Source: Nostoc linckia FACHB-104 (GTDB lineage Bacteria > Cyanobacteriota > Cyanobacteriia > Cyanobacteriales > Nostocaceae). From it: 64,000 nt of DNA. Below the pieces are notes generated by a model. The model was not told the origin of the DNA, made no database searches, and saw only the letters and a program-made list of their open reading frames with translations. Within the stretch, counting starts at the first letter, position 1; each line of letters begins with the position of its first letter. The stretch spans positions 124,001 to 188,000 of the forward strand of contig NZ_JACJQJ010000006.1 of assembly GCF_014696615.1 (NCBI RefSeq). Direction: 5' to 3'. A program made the translations under genes and the position numbers. Below, piece after piece: positions 37,103 through 45,898 of this stretch.

Positions 37103-37690
37103 TCATGGGCTGCAAAACTCCTCGATTACTTGCGCCTTCACCTCATCCAAAGGAAAGGTATCGGGATAGGTAGAAAACATTAGCATGATGCCTTGTAAGG
37201 TTGAGGAAAAATAGATGGATCGCTTGCGTGGATTTGCTACCCCCAGCTTTGTGAACATTTCTGTCTGCACCTCAAACTGCTTTTCTTGCTCATCCATTAA
37301 CCTCTGGCTGTATTTAGCTACCACTGGATCGAGTCTGGGTTGGGTAAACAGGTTGAGGTAGAAACGGAAAACTTCTGGTTTTCGGCGGACATCTTCTAAA
37401 GCACCTTCGGCAATGTGCCGGATTTGTTCGGCAGGTGTCGGTTTTGCAGCCGCGGCTTCCATGACAAACAATAAATCTTGGAGTCGTATATCAACCAGTG
37501 CTGCAATTAAATCTTCTTTGCCTTTGAAATAATGATAAAGAAGTCCCTTGGATATCTTCGCCGTTTTCGCAACATCATCAATTGAGGTGGCGTGATAGCC
37601 TTTGCTGAAAAAAAGCTCCATCGCCGCTTTTAAGATTTGCTCCTTGGTAGCCTGACGGATACGTTCATTTTCTGCTGGGGTGCGGGGCAT
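37103..37690 (-). CDS. TetR/AcrR family transcriptional regulator
   Basis: A 195-residue repressor-type protein. The N-terminal HTH is typical: QILKAAMELFFSKGYHATSIDDVAKTAKISKGLLYHYFKGKEDL. The C-terminal domain is an all-helical ligand-binding domain. It is the second gene after the hydrolase at 37701 (10 bases between stop and start), so one mRNA. It probably binds the perfect dyad TGACTGTACAGTCA at 38552-38565, upstream of the operon, which overlaps the -35 box, giving autoregulation. The inducer may relate to the hydrolase substrate; unknown. Confidence 0.93.
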   Translation of the reverse strand: MPRTPAENERIRQATKEQILKAAMELFFSKGYHATSIDDVAKTAKISKGLLYHYFKGKEDLIAALVDIRLQDLLFVMEAAAAKPTPAEQIRHIAEGALEDVRRKPEVFRFYLNLFTQPRLDPVVAKYSQRLMDEQEKQFEVQTEMFTKLGVANPRKRSIYFSSTLQGIMLMFSTYPDTFPLDEVKAQVIEEFCSP

Positions 37691-37700
37691 CTTTAGATTA

Positions 37701-38456
37701 TTACTCGCTCAAAAAATCGCTAATCAGGTTATTTACCTCTGCTGGATGTGTCAGCGTCGGTAGATGATCCGCGCCTTCAATCTCGGCAAAACGAATATCA
37801 GGAACCTGTTTAAACAACTCTACTATGCGGAAGAGGTCTTCACTGTCTTTTGTGCCAATCATCAATAGAGTCTTGATTTTGAGTTCGTGCAATCTCGAGA
37901 TCGCAGGTGGTTGGGGCCAGACTTGCTCGAAGCTTTGCCACTCAAAGTAGCGCTCTATATTGTGCTTGAACATTTGATAGAGCAAATCGCGCTGCGGACT
38001 CGCTACGGTGGTTTGGTAGATTGAGTGTTCTAAATTTAGCTTGACCATTTTCTCCACATCTGGAGCTGCGGCTCTAATTTCCTCAAACCACTGCTGTATT
38101 TGGGGCGAGAATTCAAAGCCTGTTAATCCCGGAGCTACTAACACCAGTTTGGAGACTCTCTGAGGATAGGTTAAGGCGAAATCGGTGGCAATTTCACCAC
38201 CAATGGAATGCCCTACGAGAGTAACTTCATAAATTCCGAGATGATCGAGGAGTTTTCTTAAATCTTCAACATAATTTGCGGGTTCCAGTGGTGGTGGTGA
38301 CTTTCCTGCACCGCGTCCATCAAAGGTGATTACCTGATATTTCTTCGCTAACTCTGGGGCAATAAATAGCCAATCACGTAAATCTGCACCGCCACTATGA
38401 ATGAAAGCGATCGCATCGCCCCTCCCTTGGATTTCGTAATGTAGATCCATTTGCAC
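37701..38456 (-). CDS. Alpha/beta hydrolase
   Basis: A 251-residue alpha/beta-hydrolase. It shows the oxyanion region AFIHSGGADLRDW, the FDGRGAGKS turn, the nucleophile elbow VGHSIGGE with Ser, an acid (GTKDSEDLF) and the catalytic His in EGADHLPTLTHP. Members are esterases, lipases, epoxide hydrolases or lactonases; the substrate is not evident. It is the first gene of an operon with a TetR regulator, and the palindromic operator lies about 95 bases upstream of its ATG. This layout suggests a detoxification or xenobiotic-response function. Confidence 0.92.
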   Translation of the reverse strand: MQMDLHYEIQGRGDAIAFIHSGGADLRDWLFIAPELAKKYQVITFDGRGAGKSPPPLEPANYVEDLRKLLDHLGIYEVTLVGHSIGGEIATDFALTYPQRVSKLVLVAPGLTGFEFSPQIQQWFEEIRAAAPDVEKMVKLNLEHSIYQTTVASPQRDLLYQMFKHNIERYFEWQSFEQVWPQPPAISRLHELKIKTLLMIGTKDSEDLFRIVELFKQVPDIRFAEIEGADHLPTLTHPAEVNNLISDFLSE

Positions 38457-38551
38457 ATCCTCCTGTAGCCGCCAATTGCAGCCATATATGGGGTGATGGC
38501 GTTTTTTTAGTGAATGCGATCGCCACCACTATCTTCAATATATTTTATGAC

Positions 38552-38565
38552 TGACTGTACAGTCA
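38552..38565 (-). promoter_or_regulatory. Palindromic operator and promoter of the hydrolase-tetR operon
   Basis: TGACTGTACAGTCA is a perfect 14-bp dyad, as TetR-family operators often are. On the minus strand it overlaps a -35-like TTGACT (38566-38561) followed 18 bases later by TATATT. A regulator bound here would block polymerase. Confidence 0.78.
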
Positions 38566-38580
38566 ACATTAAAATCACAC

Positions 38581-38608
38581 AAAAATAGCCCTCCGTAAAA
38601 TAGGAGGG
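38581..38608 (-). terminator. Intrinsic terminator of the HAD hydrolase gene
   Basis: On the minus strand CCCTCC (38608-38603) pairs with GGAGGG (38594-38589), followed by CTATTTTT. It lies 130 bases after the stop codon of the gene ending at 38739 and before the operator of the next operon. Confidence 0.8.
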
Positions 38609-38703
38609 TCAAGGACTTTCAAATAAAAAATATCCCATTACTTTTAAAGCTGGGGAAGTTAAGGCAGAAAAGGGGACAAGCAATTCAAAATTCAGAAATT
38701 TAT

Positions 38704-38731
38704 TTGACTCTTGACTCTTGACTCTTGACTC
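38704..38731. repeat. TGACTCT heptanucleotide tandem repeat
   Basis: Four tandem units close to the stop codon of the HAD gene. Same repeat class as elsewhere. Confidence 0.9.
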
Positions 38732-38738
38732 AGCACTC

Positions 38739-39404
38739 CTAAATATTGAGTCCTGACTTTTGCTCGCGGTTGATCAAAATGCCTCTCAAGCCAGCAGCTT
38801 TAGCAGCTTGATAGTCTTCTTCTGGGCTGTCGCCAATGTGCCATGCAGCCTCAGGTGGACATTTATGTTTTTCTAAGGCTATAGCGAAAATTTGCGGATC
38901 GGGTTTAGCGGCGCGTGCTTCCGTAGAAATGGTGATGGACGCAAAAAAGTCCCTGAGTCCTAAACTTTGCAACACTGAATAAATGCGGGAATCGAAATTA
39001 GACAATACACCTAATTCAATTCCCATCCGTCGCCAGTTAATCAAAGCTGGTAGCACATCAGGATAAACAAACCACGGTTCAGCAGTGCCAAAGTGGATAT
39101 AAAGTTCACTAAAAAAAGCCGAAAAGTCAGAAAATTGCTTGAGAACGCCTGCGCTTTCAAAAGTATTGAGGGCAATGATTCGCCACCAATCAAATTCGCG
39201 CTGGAGAATGTCTTGGTTGTCTGCATCAGGAAATATCGGCGGTGGTGCGGCTTTAAAGCTTTCGATAAATGTTTTATTTAATGTATCAGCGGAAACTTCC
39301 ACATCAAATTCCTGGGCTAGCTTACTATAAACTTCGCCCACACTACCTTTGACCCCAATGAGTGTGCCTACAGCATCTAAAAAAATAACTTTCGGTCGTT
39401 CCAT
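38739..39404 (-). CDS. HAD-superfamily (subfamily IA) hydrolase
   Basis: A 221-residue HAD-fold protein. Motif I is VIFLDAVGTLIGV: the nucleophile Asp is present, but the second acid of the usual DxD is a Val. Motif II is GVLSNFDSR, motif III the Lys in EARAAKPDPQIFA, and motif IV WHIGDSPEEDYQAAKAAG. Loss of the second Asp, which serves as acid/base, suggests weak phosphatase activity or another hydrolytic role, as in HDHD3-like proteins. I start at the ATG at 39404; a TTG one codon upstream is possible. Confidence 0.85.
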   Translation of the reverse strand: MERPKVIFLDAVGTLIGVKGSVGEVYSKLAQEFDVEVSADTLNKTFIESFKAAPPPIFPDADNQDILQREFDWWRIIALNTFESAGVLKQFSDFSAFFSELYIHFGTAEPWFVYPDVLPALINWRRMGIELGVLSNFDSRIYSVLQSLGLRDFFASITISTEARAAKPDPQIFAIALEKHKCPPEAAWHIGDSPEEDYQAAKAAGLRGILINREQKSGLNI

Positions 39405-39486
39405 CAAACTGTTATGCTTTTGAGTCCTGGATTTGAGATTATGCCTGATAGAGCTTCAGTGCATAGTTATATTTACGCACTATTTG

Positions 39487-40680
39487 CTACTGAGAAAGCG
39501 TTTCTATAATAGGACGTACTAGCCAATTAAAACCAACTCTTAGTTGATGATCGAAAGTAGGCAACCGATACAGATAGGCAAGACGACGTGCTAAATATGC
39601 CAATGGCCCGTCTAGTTTGATTCCCAAACCAGTTAAAGTAGCATTGTCTACTCCCAGCGCCAGCATTTCCCCTAATTTTTGATATTGGAAAGGAAGTAAA
39701 GGGCGATTTGTCAGAGAAGCCCAGATATTCCAAGCAGTATAATCAGCTTGTTGAAAAGCAGCTTGAGCAGTAGCGGGTACTTGCTGACCTTGAGCATCAA
39801 CACAATCTACTAAATCTCCCAAAGCAAAAATTTCTGGATGTTCTAGAACTTGTAGAGTAGCTGTAGCTGTAATTTGACCGCGTTGATTTTGCTTGAGAGG
39901 TAGGGATCTAACTACAGGAGTTACTCGCGTTCCCACAGTCCAAATTACCAAATCTACAGGAATTGCATCAACTTGATTTTTATATTCTAGGGAAATAGTA
40001 TCTTGACCAATAGACTCAACATTGGTTTCTAAATCAATAAATACACCCCGTGCTTCTAAGGCTTTCTTTGCGGCTTCGCGGTTAAAATCTGGGGAAGTTC
40101 GTAAAATTTGGTTGCTGAGTTCTATCAGCCGGAAGCGTCCTCTCTCCCCTAGTCTGTCAGCTAACTTACAGGCTAACTCGACACCGCTATAACCTGCGCC
40201 CACAATGGCGACCCGAATTTTATCAGCATCGGATTCTTCTAAAACTCGCAAGCGTTCTTCTAGCCGATAAACATCAGCAACAGTGCGGAAGGGGAATGCA
40301 TAAGATATTGCACCGGGAACCAAATCCAGCGGTGTTTCTCCACCCAGCGCCAGCACTAATCTGTCGTAGGCGATTTCCGGCCCATCTTGTAAGTGTACTC
40401 GTTGCTGGTCGATATCAATGCCAGACACCACAGCTTGATAAAAGCGTATACCCGTACCTTGTAATAATTCTGCAAACGGTGGGGCAATTTCCCAAGTTTG
40501 GAGTTCACCAGTCAGCAATTCGTAGAGCAAGGGAGAAAACAGGAAGCGATCGCTTTGATCTACCAGGAAAATTTCGGGTTTTTGCGTAGACTCCCAAGGT
40601 AACTGGCTCAAGCGTAAGGCAGTATAGAGACCACCAAAACCTCCACCTAGGATCGCAATTCTATTAGTTCGTTGAGTCAT
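39487..40680 (-). CDS. Type II NAD(P)H dehydrogenase (NDH-2)
   Basis: A 397-residue FAD-dependent oxidoreductase with two dinucleotide-binding folds: FAD site IAILGGGFGGLYTALRL at the N-terminus and NAD(P) site VAIVGAGYSGVELACKL at about 163-180, plus the second FAD motif HPEIFALGDLVD. It transfers electrons from NAD(P)H to quinone without proton pumping and is peripheral on the membrane. The C-terminal region (YLARRLAYLYRLPTF) is typical for membrane binding of this family. Cyanobacteria carry several NDH-2 paralogues; which one this is cannot be settled. Confidence 0.88.
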   Translation of the reverse strand: MTQRTNRIAILGGGFGGLYTALRLSQLPWESTQKPEIFLVDQSDRFLFSPLLYELLTGELQTWEIAPPFAELLQGTGIRFYQAVVSGIDIDQQRVHLQDGPEIAYDRLVLALGGETPLDLVPGAISYAFPFRTVADVYRLEERLRVLEESDADKIRVAIVGAGYSGVELACKLADRLGERGRFRLIELSNQILRTSPDFNREAAKKALEARGVFIDLETNVESIGQDTISLEYKNQVDAIPVDLVIWTVGTRVTPVVRSLPLKQNQRGQITATATLQVLEHPEIFALGDLVDCVDAQGQQVPATAQAAFQQADYTAWNIWASLTNRPLLPFQYQKLGEMLALGVDNATLTGLGIKLDGPLAYLARRLAYLYRLPTFDHQLRVGFNWLVRPIIETLSQ

Positions 40681-40866
40681 TTGTTATTAGGGAATATTCA
40701 TCCCAATTGGGCAACTAACATTCAGTGTAATGATTTATTTCCGCCTATTGCATGGGAACAATAAACTTAGGCCCACAAAGGCTGCTCAATTTACTAATAT
40801 CACCTAGTAATGTTTCCAGGTGAGTTGAAAAACAGCAATACTGTGAACTGGTAGTGCCACACTTAG

Positions 40867-42567
40867 ATGACTCCAATCAATTTTCGTAAGTTAGTCACCC
40901 AAAAAGAATTTCTGGCCATCCTCAATCACCTGGAAAGGGAGATGGGCACTACTATTTGTATTGAAGATATCAAGGGCACAGCACTAATTGGTGTTAAAAA
41001 TGATGTCAGCGTATCTAGATACCCAGTACTATTACTAGAAGAAGTGATTGGTTGGGTAGTTGGTGACCAAAAAAGCGCTAGTATTGCTACGCTCATTTCC
41101 TACCTAGCACAACAGCAATCCGAGAAAAAGTCATTAGCTAAAGAATTGTTAGAAAAGTATCAAGAAATCGACTTATTTCAAGACCTTTCTACACAAGTTA
41201 CCGCCAGCTTAGATGTGCAAGAAATTGCCCGACTGGTGATTGAGGAAGCGAGAAAATGTATTCCTTCGAGCTGTGGTGCAATTTTATGGTTGGATGAAAA
41301 AACTGGTTGGCTAAAAATTCTCTGGGAATATGGCGAACTTAGCTCATGGTCAGAACCTCTCAATCTGGGTCAAGGAATCATCGGTACAATTCTGCGATCG
41401 GGTAAGGGTGAGATAGTCAACAATGTGTTTGCAGATCAGAGATTTGTGGAGATGGAAGCTAAGATTACCTCTCTGATTTGTGTACCCCTATTGTCTAAAA
41501 AGCAGCTAATTGGGGCAATAGTTATGTGTAATCAGACTCCCACAACTTACTCTACTAAAGATGGGAAATTACTCAGTATTTTGGCATTACAAGCAGCAGG
41601 TGCAATAGAAAAAGCCCTACTTTATGAGCAAAGCTGTAGTGCTGCACAAGTCGCCCAAGAACAGGCGCAGCAACTCCAGCTAACTCTGTTTGAACTTCAG
41701 CAAACACAAAGGAAGCTGATTCAAAGTGAGAAAATGTCTTCTTTAGGTAATTTGGTTGCAGAAGTTGCTCATGATATTAACAACCCCATTAACTATGTCA
41801 GTGGTAACCTCAGCCATATTCAACAATCTACGCAAGAAATTCTAGATTTACTGCAACTTTATCAACATCACTATCCCAAGCCAGTCACAGAAATTCAAAC
41901 TGTCATTGAAAGTCTAGATTTGGAGTTTGTCATTGAAGATTTGATAAAAATGCTGTCCTCTATGATTGTAGGAGTTGGGCGAATGCGCCAACTGGCCTTG
42001 ACTCTCAGAAACTTTTCTCGCATAGATCAAGCGGAGATGAAGCCAGTGGATATTCATGAAGGAATCGAAAGTACTTTACTCATCTTGCAAGGACGATTCA
42101 AGCCTAGAGAAAGAAACTTAGGTATTCAGATTATCAAAGAGTACGGTGATATTCCCTTGGTTGAAGGCTACGCTAATCAGCTAAACCAGGTATTTATGAA
42201 TTTAATTGCCAATGCGATCGATGCTTTAGAAGAGTCAATGATCAGTTGTCCATGGCCGCCTATGACCGCGAAAACTCCAGATAAGTACCAAATTCGCATT
42301 TCTACTGAGATAGTTAACTCTAATTGGCTAAAAATTCAAATTGCTGATAATGGCCCTGGTATTCCAGAAAATATTCAAGAACGATTATTTGAGCCGTTTT
42401 TTACTACTAAACCTATTGGTAAAGGTACTGGATTAGGGCTATCTATCAGCCACCAGATTATTGAAAAACATGGTGGCTTCTTACGTTGTCTATCTCAGAT
42501 GGGAGAGGGGACTACTTTTAGCATTGAAATTCCGGTTATGCACAATACTGATATCTCTACTTATTAA
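40867..42567 (+). CDS. GAF domain sensor histidine kinase
   Basis: A 566-residue soluble kinase. The N-terminal 100 residues are a small mixed domain I do not recognise. A GAF domain runs about 105-255 (SLDVQEIARLVIEEARKCIP ... NVFADQRFV ... GAIVMCN), then a coiled coil. The dimerisation helix has the H-box EVAHDINNPINYV, a His-Asp-Ile-Asn form of the HisKA motif. The ATPase domain has NLIANAIDALEE, DNGPGIPE and KGTGLGLSISHQII. The GAF domain lacks a visible chromophore Cys, so light sensing is not implied. A response regulator gene lies 520 bases downstream on the same strand and may be its partner. Confidence 0.9.
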   Translation: MTPINFRKLVTQKEFLAILNHLEREMGTTICIEDIKGTALIGVKNDVSVSRYPVLLLEEVIGWVVGDQKSASIATLISYLAQQQSEKKSLAKELLEKYQEIDLFQDLSTQVTASLDVQEIARLVIEEARKCIPSSCGAILWLDEKTGWLKILWEYGELSSWSEPLNLGQGIIGTILRSGKGEIVNNVFADQRFVEMEAKITSLICVPLLSKKQLIGAIVMCNQTPTTYSTKDGKLLSILALQAAGAIEKALLYEQSCSAAQVAQEQAQQLQLTLFELQQTQRKLIQSEKMSSLGNLVAEVAHDINNPINYVSGNLSHIQQSTQEILDLLQLYQHHYPKPVTEIQTVIESLDLEFVIEDLIKMLSSMIVGVGRMRQLALTLRNFSRIDQAEMKPVDIHEGIESTLLILQGRFKPRERNLGIQIIKEYGDIPLVEGYANQLNQVFMNLIANAIDALEESMISCPWPPMTAKTPDKYQIRISTEIVNSNWLKIQIADNGPGIPENIQERLFEPFFTTKPIGKGTGLGLSISHQIIEKHGGFLRCLSQMGEGTTFSIEIPVMHNTDISTY

Positions 42568-43088
42568 TATAAAAACAAGTCATAATTTTTTTAGTTAATT
42601 ATTGTCAAAATAATAATTGATTAGTAATTTTTGCGGCATTAATTTATTAATATAAAATCTCTGCTAAACCTGGGCTGTAACTATAGCAAGCATCGGAACC
42701 TAAAGGGTAAAAGTAAGTTGGTATTATTTATTTAATTTGCAGCTTTATCTTATTCTGACGAGAATTTATTTTGCATCAGTAAAGTAATAATTATTTTTAG
42801 GGGATTGCCACATATAGCAGCTTTCATAATTAATGTTTTAGTAGTAAATAAAAACTTCTAAACCTTATAAATACTGACAGACATATTAAATACACAGGTA
42901 TACAATGTTATTGGCACATCTATAAGTAAAGCCAAAATGCCAATATGACTAACAAGTAATCAAAGGAGGATGTTTGTTTGACTTTGATTTTATCATTGTT
43001 CAATTCAGGGAAAAATAATTATACAAGGGTTCATCTAAATATTTATTAGTTATTTTATTTGGCAGTTATCAGGGAAAAATTATTTTAT
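42568..43088. other. Intergenic region between kinase and response regulator
   Basis: About 520 bases, very AT-rich. A GGAGGATG at about 42964 opens only a four-codon frame. I see no hairpin terminator after the kinase, so read-through into the regulator is possible. Nothing else was identified. Confidence 0.4.
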
Positions 43089-43499
43089 ATGAACAAAAAG
43101 CTACTAATTGTTGATGATGACGCTAGTATGCGGTTGCTAATGGAAGAAGTACTAGAAAGTCTAGAAGATGAGGCAGTAGAATTATTGACGGCTAAAAATG
43201 GTGAAGAAGCATTAGAAATTATTCAAACAGAAAAGCCAGAATTAGTCTTTTTGGACATAATTATGCCAAAAATGGATGGTCTAGAAGTTTGTAATACTGT
43301 TAAGAACAAACTAGCAATACCAGATATTTATATTGTGATGCTTACTGCCAATGGGCAGGAATTCGATAAACAACAAGGTATTGATGTAGGTGCAGATTTG
43401 TATATAACCAAGCCTTTTCGCCCTAATATAGTACTAAATATTTCAAGAGAGGTACTGGGTTTACCGGTTGCTGTTGAATTAGTAAAAGACGGTTTGTAA
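43089..43499 (+). CDS. Single-domain response regulator
   Basis: A 136-residue receiver domain without output domain (CheY/PatA-N type). The acidic pocket is VDDDAS, the phospho-acceptor Asp lies in VFLDIIMPKMDG, the switch Thr in VMLTANG and the conserved Lys in YITKPFRP. The ATG at 43089 gives MNKKLLIVDD; ten upstream codons from 43059 have no family likeness. It should be phosphorylated by a histidine kinase, perhaps the GAF kinase upstream, and act by protein-protein contact. Confidence 0.92.
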   Translation: MNKKLLIVDDDASMRLLMEEVLESLEDEAVELLTAKNGEEALEIIQTEKPELVFLDIIMPKMDGLEVCNTVKNKLAIPDIYIVMLTANGQEFDKQQGIDVGADLYITKPFRPNIVLNISREVLGLPVAVELVKDGL

Positions 43500-43543
43500 C
43501 CTAAGACAAACCGCCGGGAATTTAAGCTTTAACAAAAAGGCAA

Positions 43544-43789
43544 TTAATTGCCCCCAGTGGTGATAGCTTTATTATGTATGGGGGGATCTTCTGGTTTTCT
43601 TTGCCATTGACCACCGTTACCTTGTTGGTATTCATTCCTAACGCTATTCCAAGCAACTTCACGCGCTCCATTTTCACTCATACCGTCTTTTTGAGCCGCA
43701 TTGAAGGCTGTAAAGAAAATCTGTTGAGCATGTTCAGGAAGTTGCCCTCTGATATCCTGTGGTAATTCGTCTATCTTGTTATACGCCAT
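43544..43789 (-). CDS. ChaB family protein
   Basis: An 81-residue protein matching the ChaB fold: YNKIDELPQDIRGQLPEHAQQIFFTAFNAA followed by NGAREVAWNSVRNEY. ChaB was named as a regulator of the ChaA cation antiporter in E. coli; in cyanobacteria its role is not shown. The Asn/Gln-rich C-terminal tail is low complexity. Convergent with the response regulator gene. Confidence 0.88.
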   Translation of the reverse strand: MAYNKIDELPQDIRGQLPEHAQQIFFTAFNAAQKDGMSENGAREVAWNSVRNEYQQGNGGQWQRKPEDPPIHNKAITTGGN

Positions 43790-44125
43790 AAACCTACTCC
43801 AGTTATCTCTACTTTTGGTTTATGCTAAAAACTAAAAAATCAAATTTCCTCTACTAGCAGAGATATAAAAATACTATACTTTTGGCTGAGTCAGAAGATT
43901 TTCAAATCAACTCTACAAGATATCGAAAGCATGGTAACACATCGTTTTCATGTTTTGATATTTCGATGTCACCTAAGCGGTTTATTGATATGATTCTATC
44001 TGTTTCCATTTTGGCGAGGTACAGCAATAAAAAATTAACCGCCGATGGCCGAGGCTTAACGCATATAAACGCCGATAGATTTGTAAATCTGCAGATTAAT
44101 AAACGCTATAATATTTATTTTTTTG
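43790..44125. other. Intergenic region, degenerate repeats
   Basis: An open 84-codon frame (43882-44136) is rejected: its second half translates a degenerate GCAGATG/CGCAGATAAACGC-type repeat (ACCGCCGATGGCC...AACGCCGATAGA). No gene, RNA or terminator was identified. Confidence 0.4.
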
Positions 44126-45754
44126 CTATAAAATAATAACATCTTGCCATTTATTTATCATCTTTGCACTAACTCCGGGGACTTTTTCTAAGTCATTTAA
44201 AGATGTAAACTTTTGTTGTTGACGAGTAGTAATTATTCGTTGTGCTAATTTTTTACCAACCCCAGGCAGAGTTACCAATTCTTCTAAGCTGGCAGTGTTG
44301 AGATTGATTTTAGTAGATATTTGATTGGTACTAGATGTTGGAGATTGAATTTGCGGACATTGTTTGGCTTCGGTGGCAATTTTTTGTTGAATTGTAACTG
44401 GTAAACCAAGTTTTACCTTTGTATAAAGGCGAGCAAATTCACGTACATAATGGGCAGCAACTTTAGGATTTTCAATTACTAGTAGGGTTTCGTCATTTCC
44501 ATTGTTAGCTGCTTCTGACCAATTATGAGAACCTGTAATTACTGTCTTTCCATCAATTACAGCAAATTTGTGATGCAATAAGTCGCCCTTTGCTAAAGTT
44601 GGTACACCAACAGTAGTAATAGGATTTTTCCAAGGACGATTATCTACTTCATATTTACATTCTTCAGCTAGTGCAAATCCCATCATGTCTAAGCCTTCGC
44701 TATAAGAACGATAGGCAAATTGTGGTTCAATTAAAGCGCGAATATTGACTTTGTTTTGATGGCGATTTTCAAGGATATTAGCTATTTGCTGATCGGAAAA
44801 TACAAACAATGCCATATCCACATATTTTGTAGCTGATTCTAATGTATTACTTATTAAACCATTAGTACTCTGACTCCAAGGTTGAGTGGGTGAAGTTGGC
44901 GAAAACTGTACAGTAATTTTACTTTCACCTAAAGTGATAGTTTTTGGCGATCGCACTGGTTTTTGCAAACCAAATCGGCTATCTAGTTTACCACCCGGGC
45001 CATCACCCCACATAGTGGTAAACTCTTCTGTAAATAGCGCTGCTAGTTCTGGACTCTCAATTTTTAAGAAGTTATTGGCATTGCCTAAACTACTAGGATT
45101 ACTGTAGTCTCCGAACACATCACTTAAAGTGAAATTAGCCGAAGTGACAATCACAATGCTATTATCTACAATCACAAATTTGTGATGCATTAAACTACTA
45201 CCTGCTGTCCCATCGGCTTTGTCATCTATGAAAGGAACTTTAGCATTTTGTACGATTACCAAAGCATCTCTTTGATTAATTTCTTCAGAACTGAGCCGAT
45301 TATCTTGGTTAATATCGATAAATTTACGAACTTCGTTATAGCGTTCTTGTTCCCTTTTTTCTAACTGGCTAATTTCCTCAGGAGTAAAGCTACTCCAAGG
45401 ACGGCTATAGGTATTTTCTAAAATTAATCTGACTTTGACTCCAGCTTTTTGTCTGTCTACTAATGCCTGAGCGATTTTCGGTAAACGTAATTCTTGAACG
45501 GCGACATCGACAGTAGATTTCGCTTGAGCAATTGTATCGACAATCTGCTGTTCTAAATTATCTCCCAGACGAATTTGCTGACGGTAAGGCTCGGTAAATT
45601 CTGAGGACTCGGAATGGTTAAAGTAAACCTGTACTAATGGATCTTGCGGTAGAGGTGCGGGAAGTTTATTGAATGACTGAACTTTTTGACAACCAGCTAG
45701 AGCCAGAACAAGCAAGCAAATACAATAATTATGGGAATGATAGAAACAAGGCAC
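44126..45754 (-). CDS. Lipoprotein with two PLD motifs, an EF-hand loop and a ComEA-type HhH domain
   Basis: A 542-residue protein with a lipobox (LVLALAGC). Two phospholipase-D/nuclease HKD motifs follow: HHKFVIVDNSIVIVTSANFT (about residue 190) and HHKFAVIDGKTVITGSHNW (about 400). A classic EF-hand loop, DINQDNRLSSEE, sits at about 145 inside the first half. The C-terminal 60 residues are a ComEA helix-hairpin-helix module (NLNTASLEELVTLPGVG, KVPGVSAKMINKW), which binds DNA. The sum suggests an envelope-anchored, possibly calcium-dependent nuclease that grips DNA, relevant to DNA uptake or extracellular DNA degradation. This is inference; phospholipase activity is the alternative. Confidence 0.85.
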   Translation of the reverse strand: MPCFYHSHNYCICLLVLALAGCQKVQSFNKLPAPLPQDPLVQVYFNHSESSEFTEPYRQQIRLGDNLEQQIVDTIAQAKSTVDVAVQELRLPKIAQALVDRQKAGVKVRLILENTYSRPWSSFTPEEISQLEKREQERYNEVRKFIDINQDNRLSSEEINQRDALVIVQNAKVPFIDDKADGTAGSSLMHHKFVIVDNSIVIVTSANFTLSDVFGDYSNPSSLGNANNFLKIESPELAALFTEEFTTMWGDGPGGKLDSRFGLQKPVRSPKTITLGESKITVQFSPTSPTQPWSQSTNGLISNTLESATKYVDMALFVFSDQQIANILENRHQNKVNIRALIEPQFAYRSYSEGLDMMGFALAEECKYEVDNRPWKNPITTVGVPTLAKGDLLHHKFAVIDGKTVITGSHNWSEAANNGNDETLLVIENPKVAAHYVREFARLYTKVKLGLPVTIQQKIATEAKQCPQIQSPTSSTNQISTKINLNTASLEELVTLPGVGKKLAQRIITTRQQQKFTSLNDLEKVPGVSAKMINKWQDVIIL

Positions 45755-45898
45755 AGGAATTTAGCTAGATATGCTTTAAAGGTGAATAGATAATATTATT
45801 CCCACAATCGAGTATGTCCTGTGCTGAAAAGACACTACCGAAAGCTTTTGCTAAGATTAGTTACATAATTTAACATTTTGTTTTTTATTTAGAAATTT

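Noticed and set aside
43882-44136. 84-codon open frame
   Set aside because: The second half is a translated degenerate intergenic repeat (CGCAGATG type).
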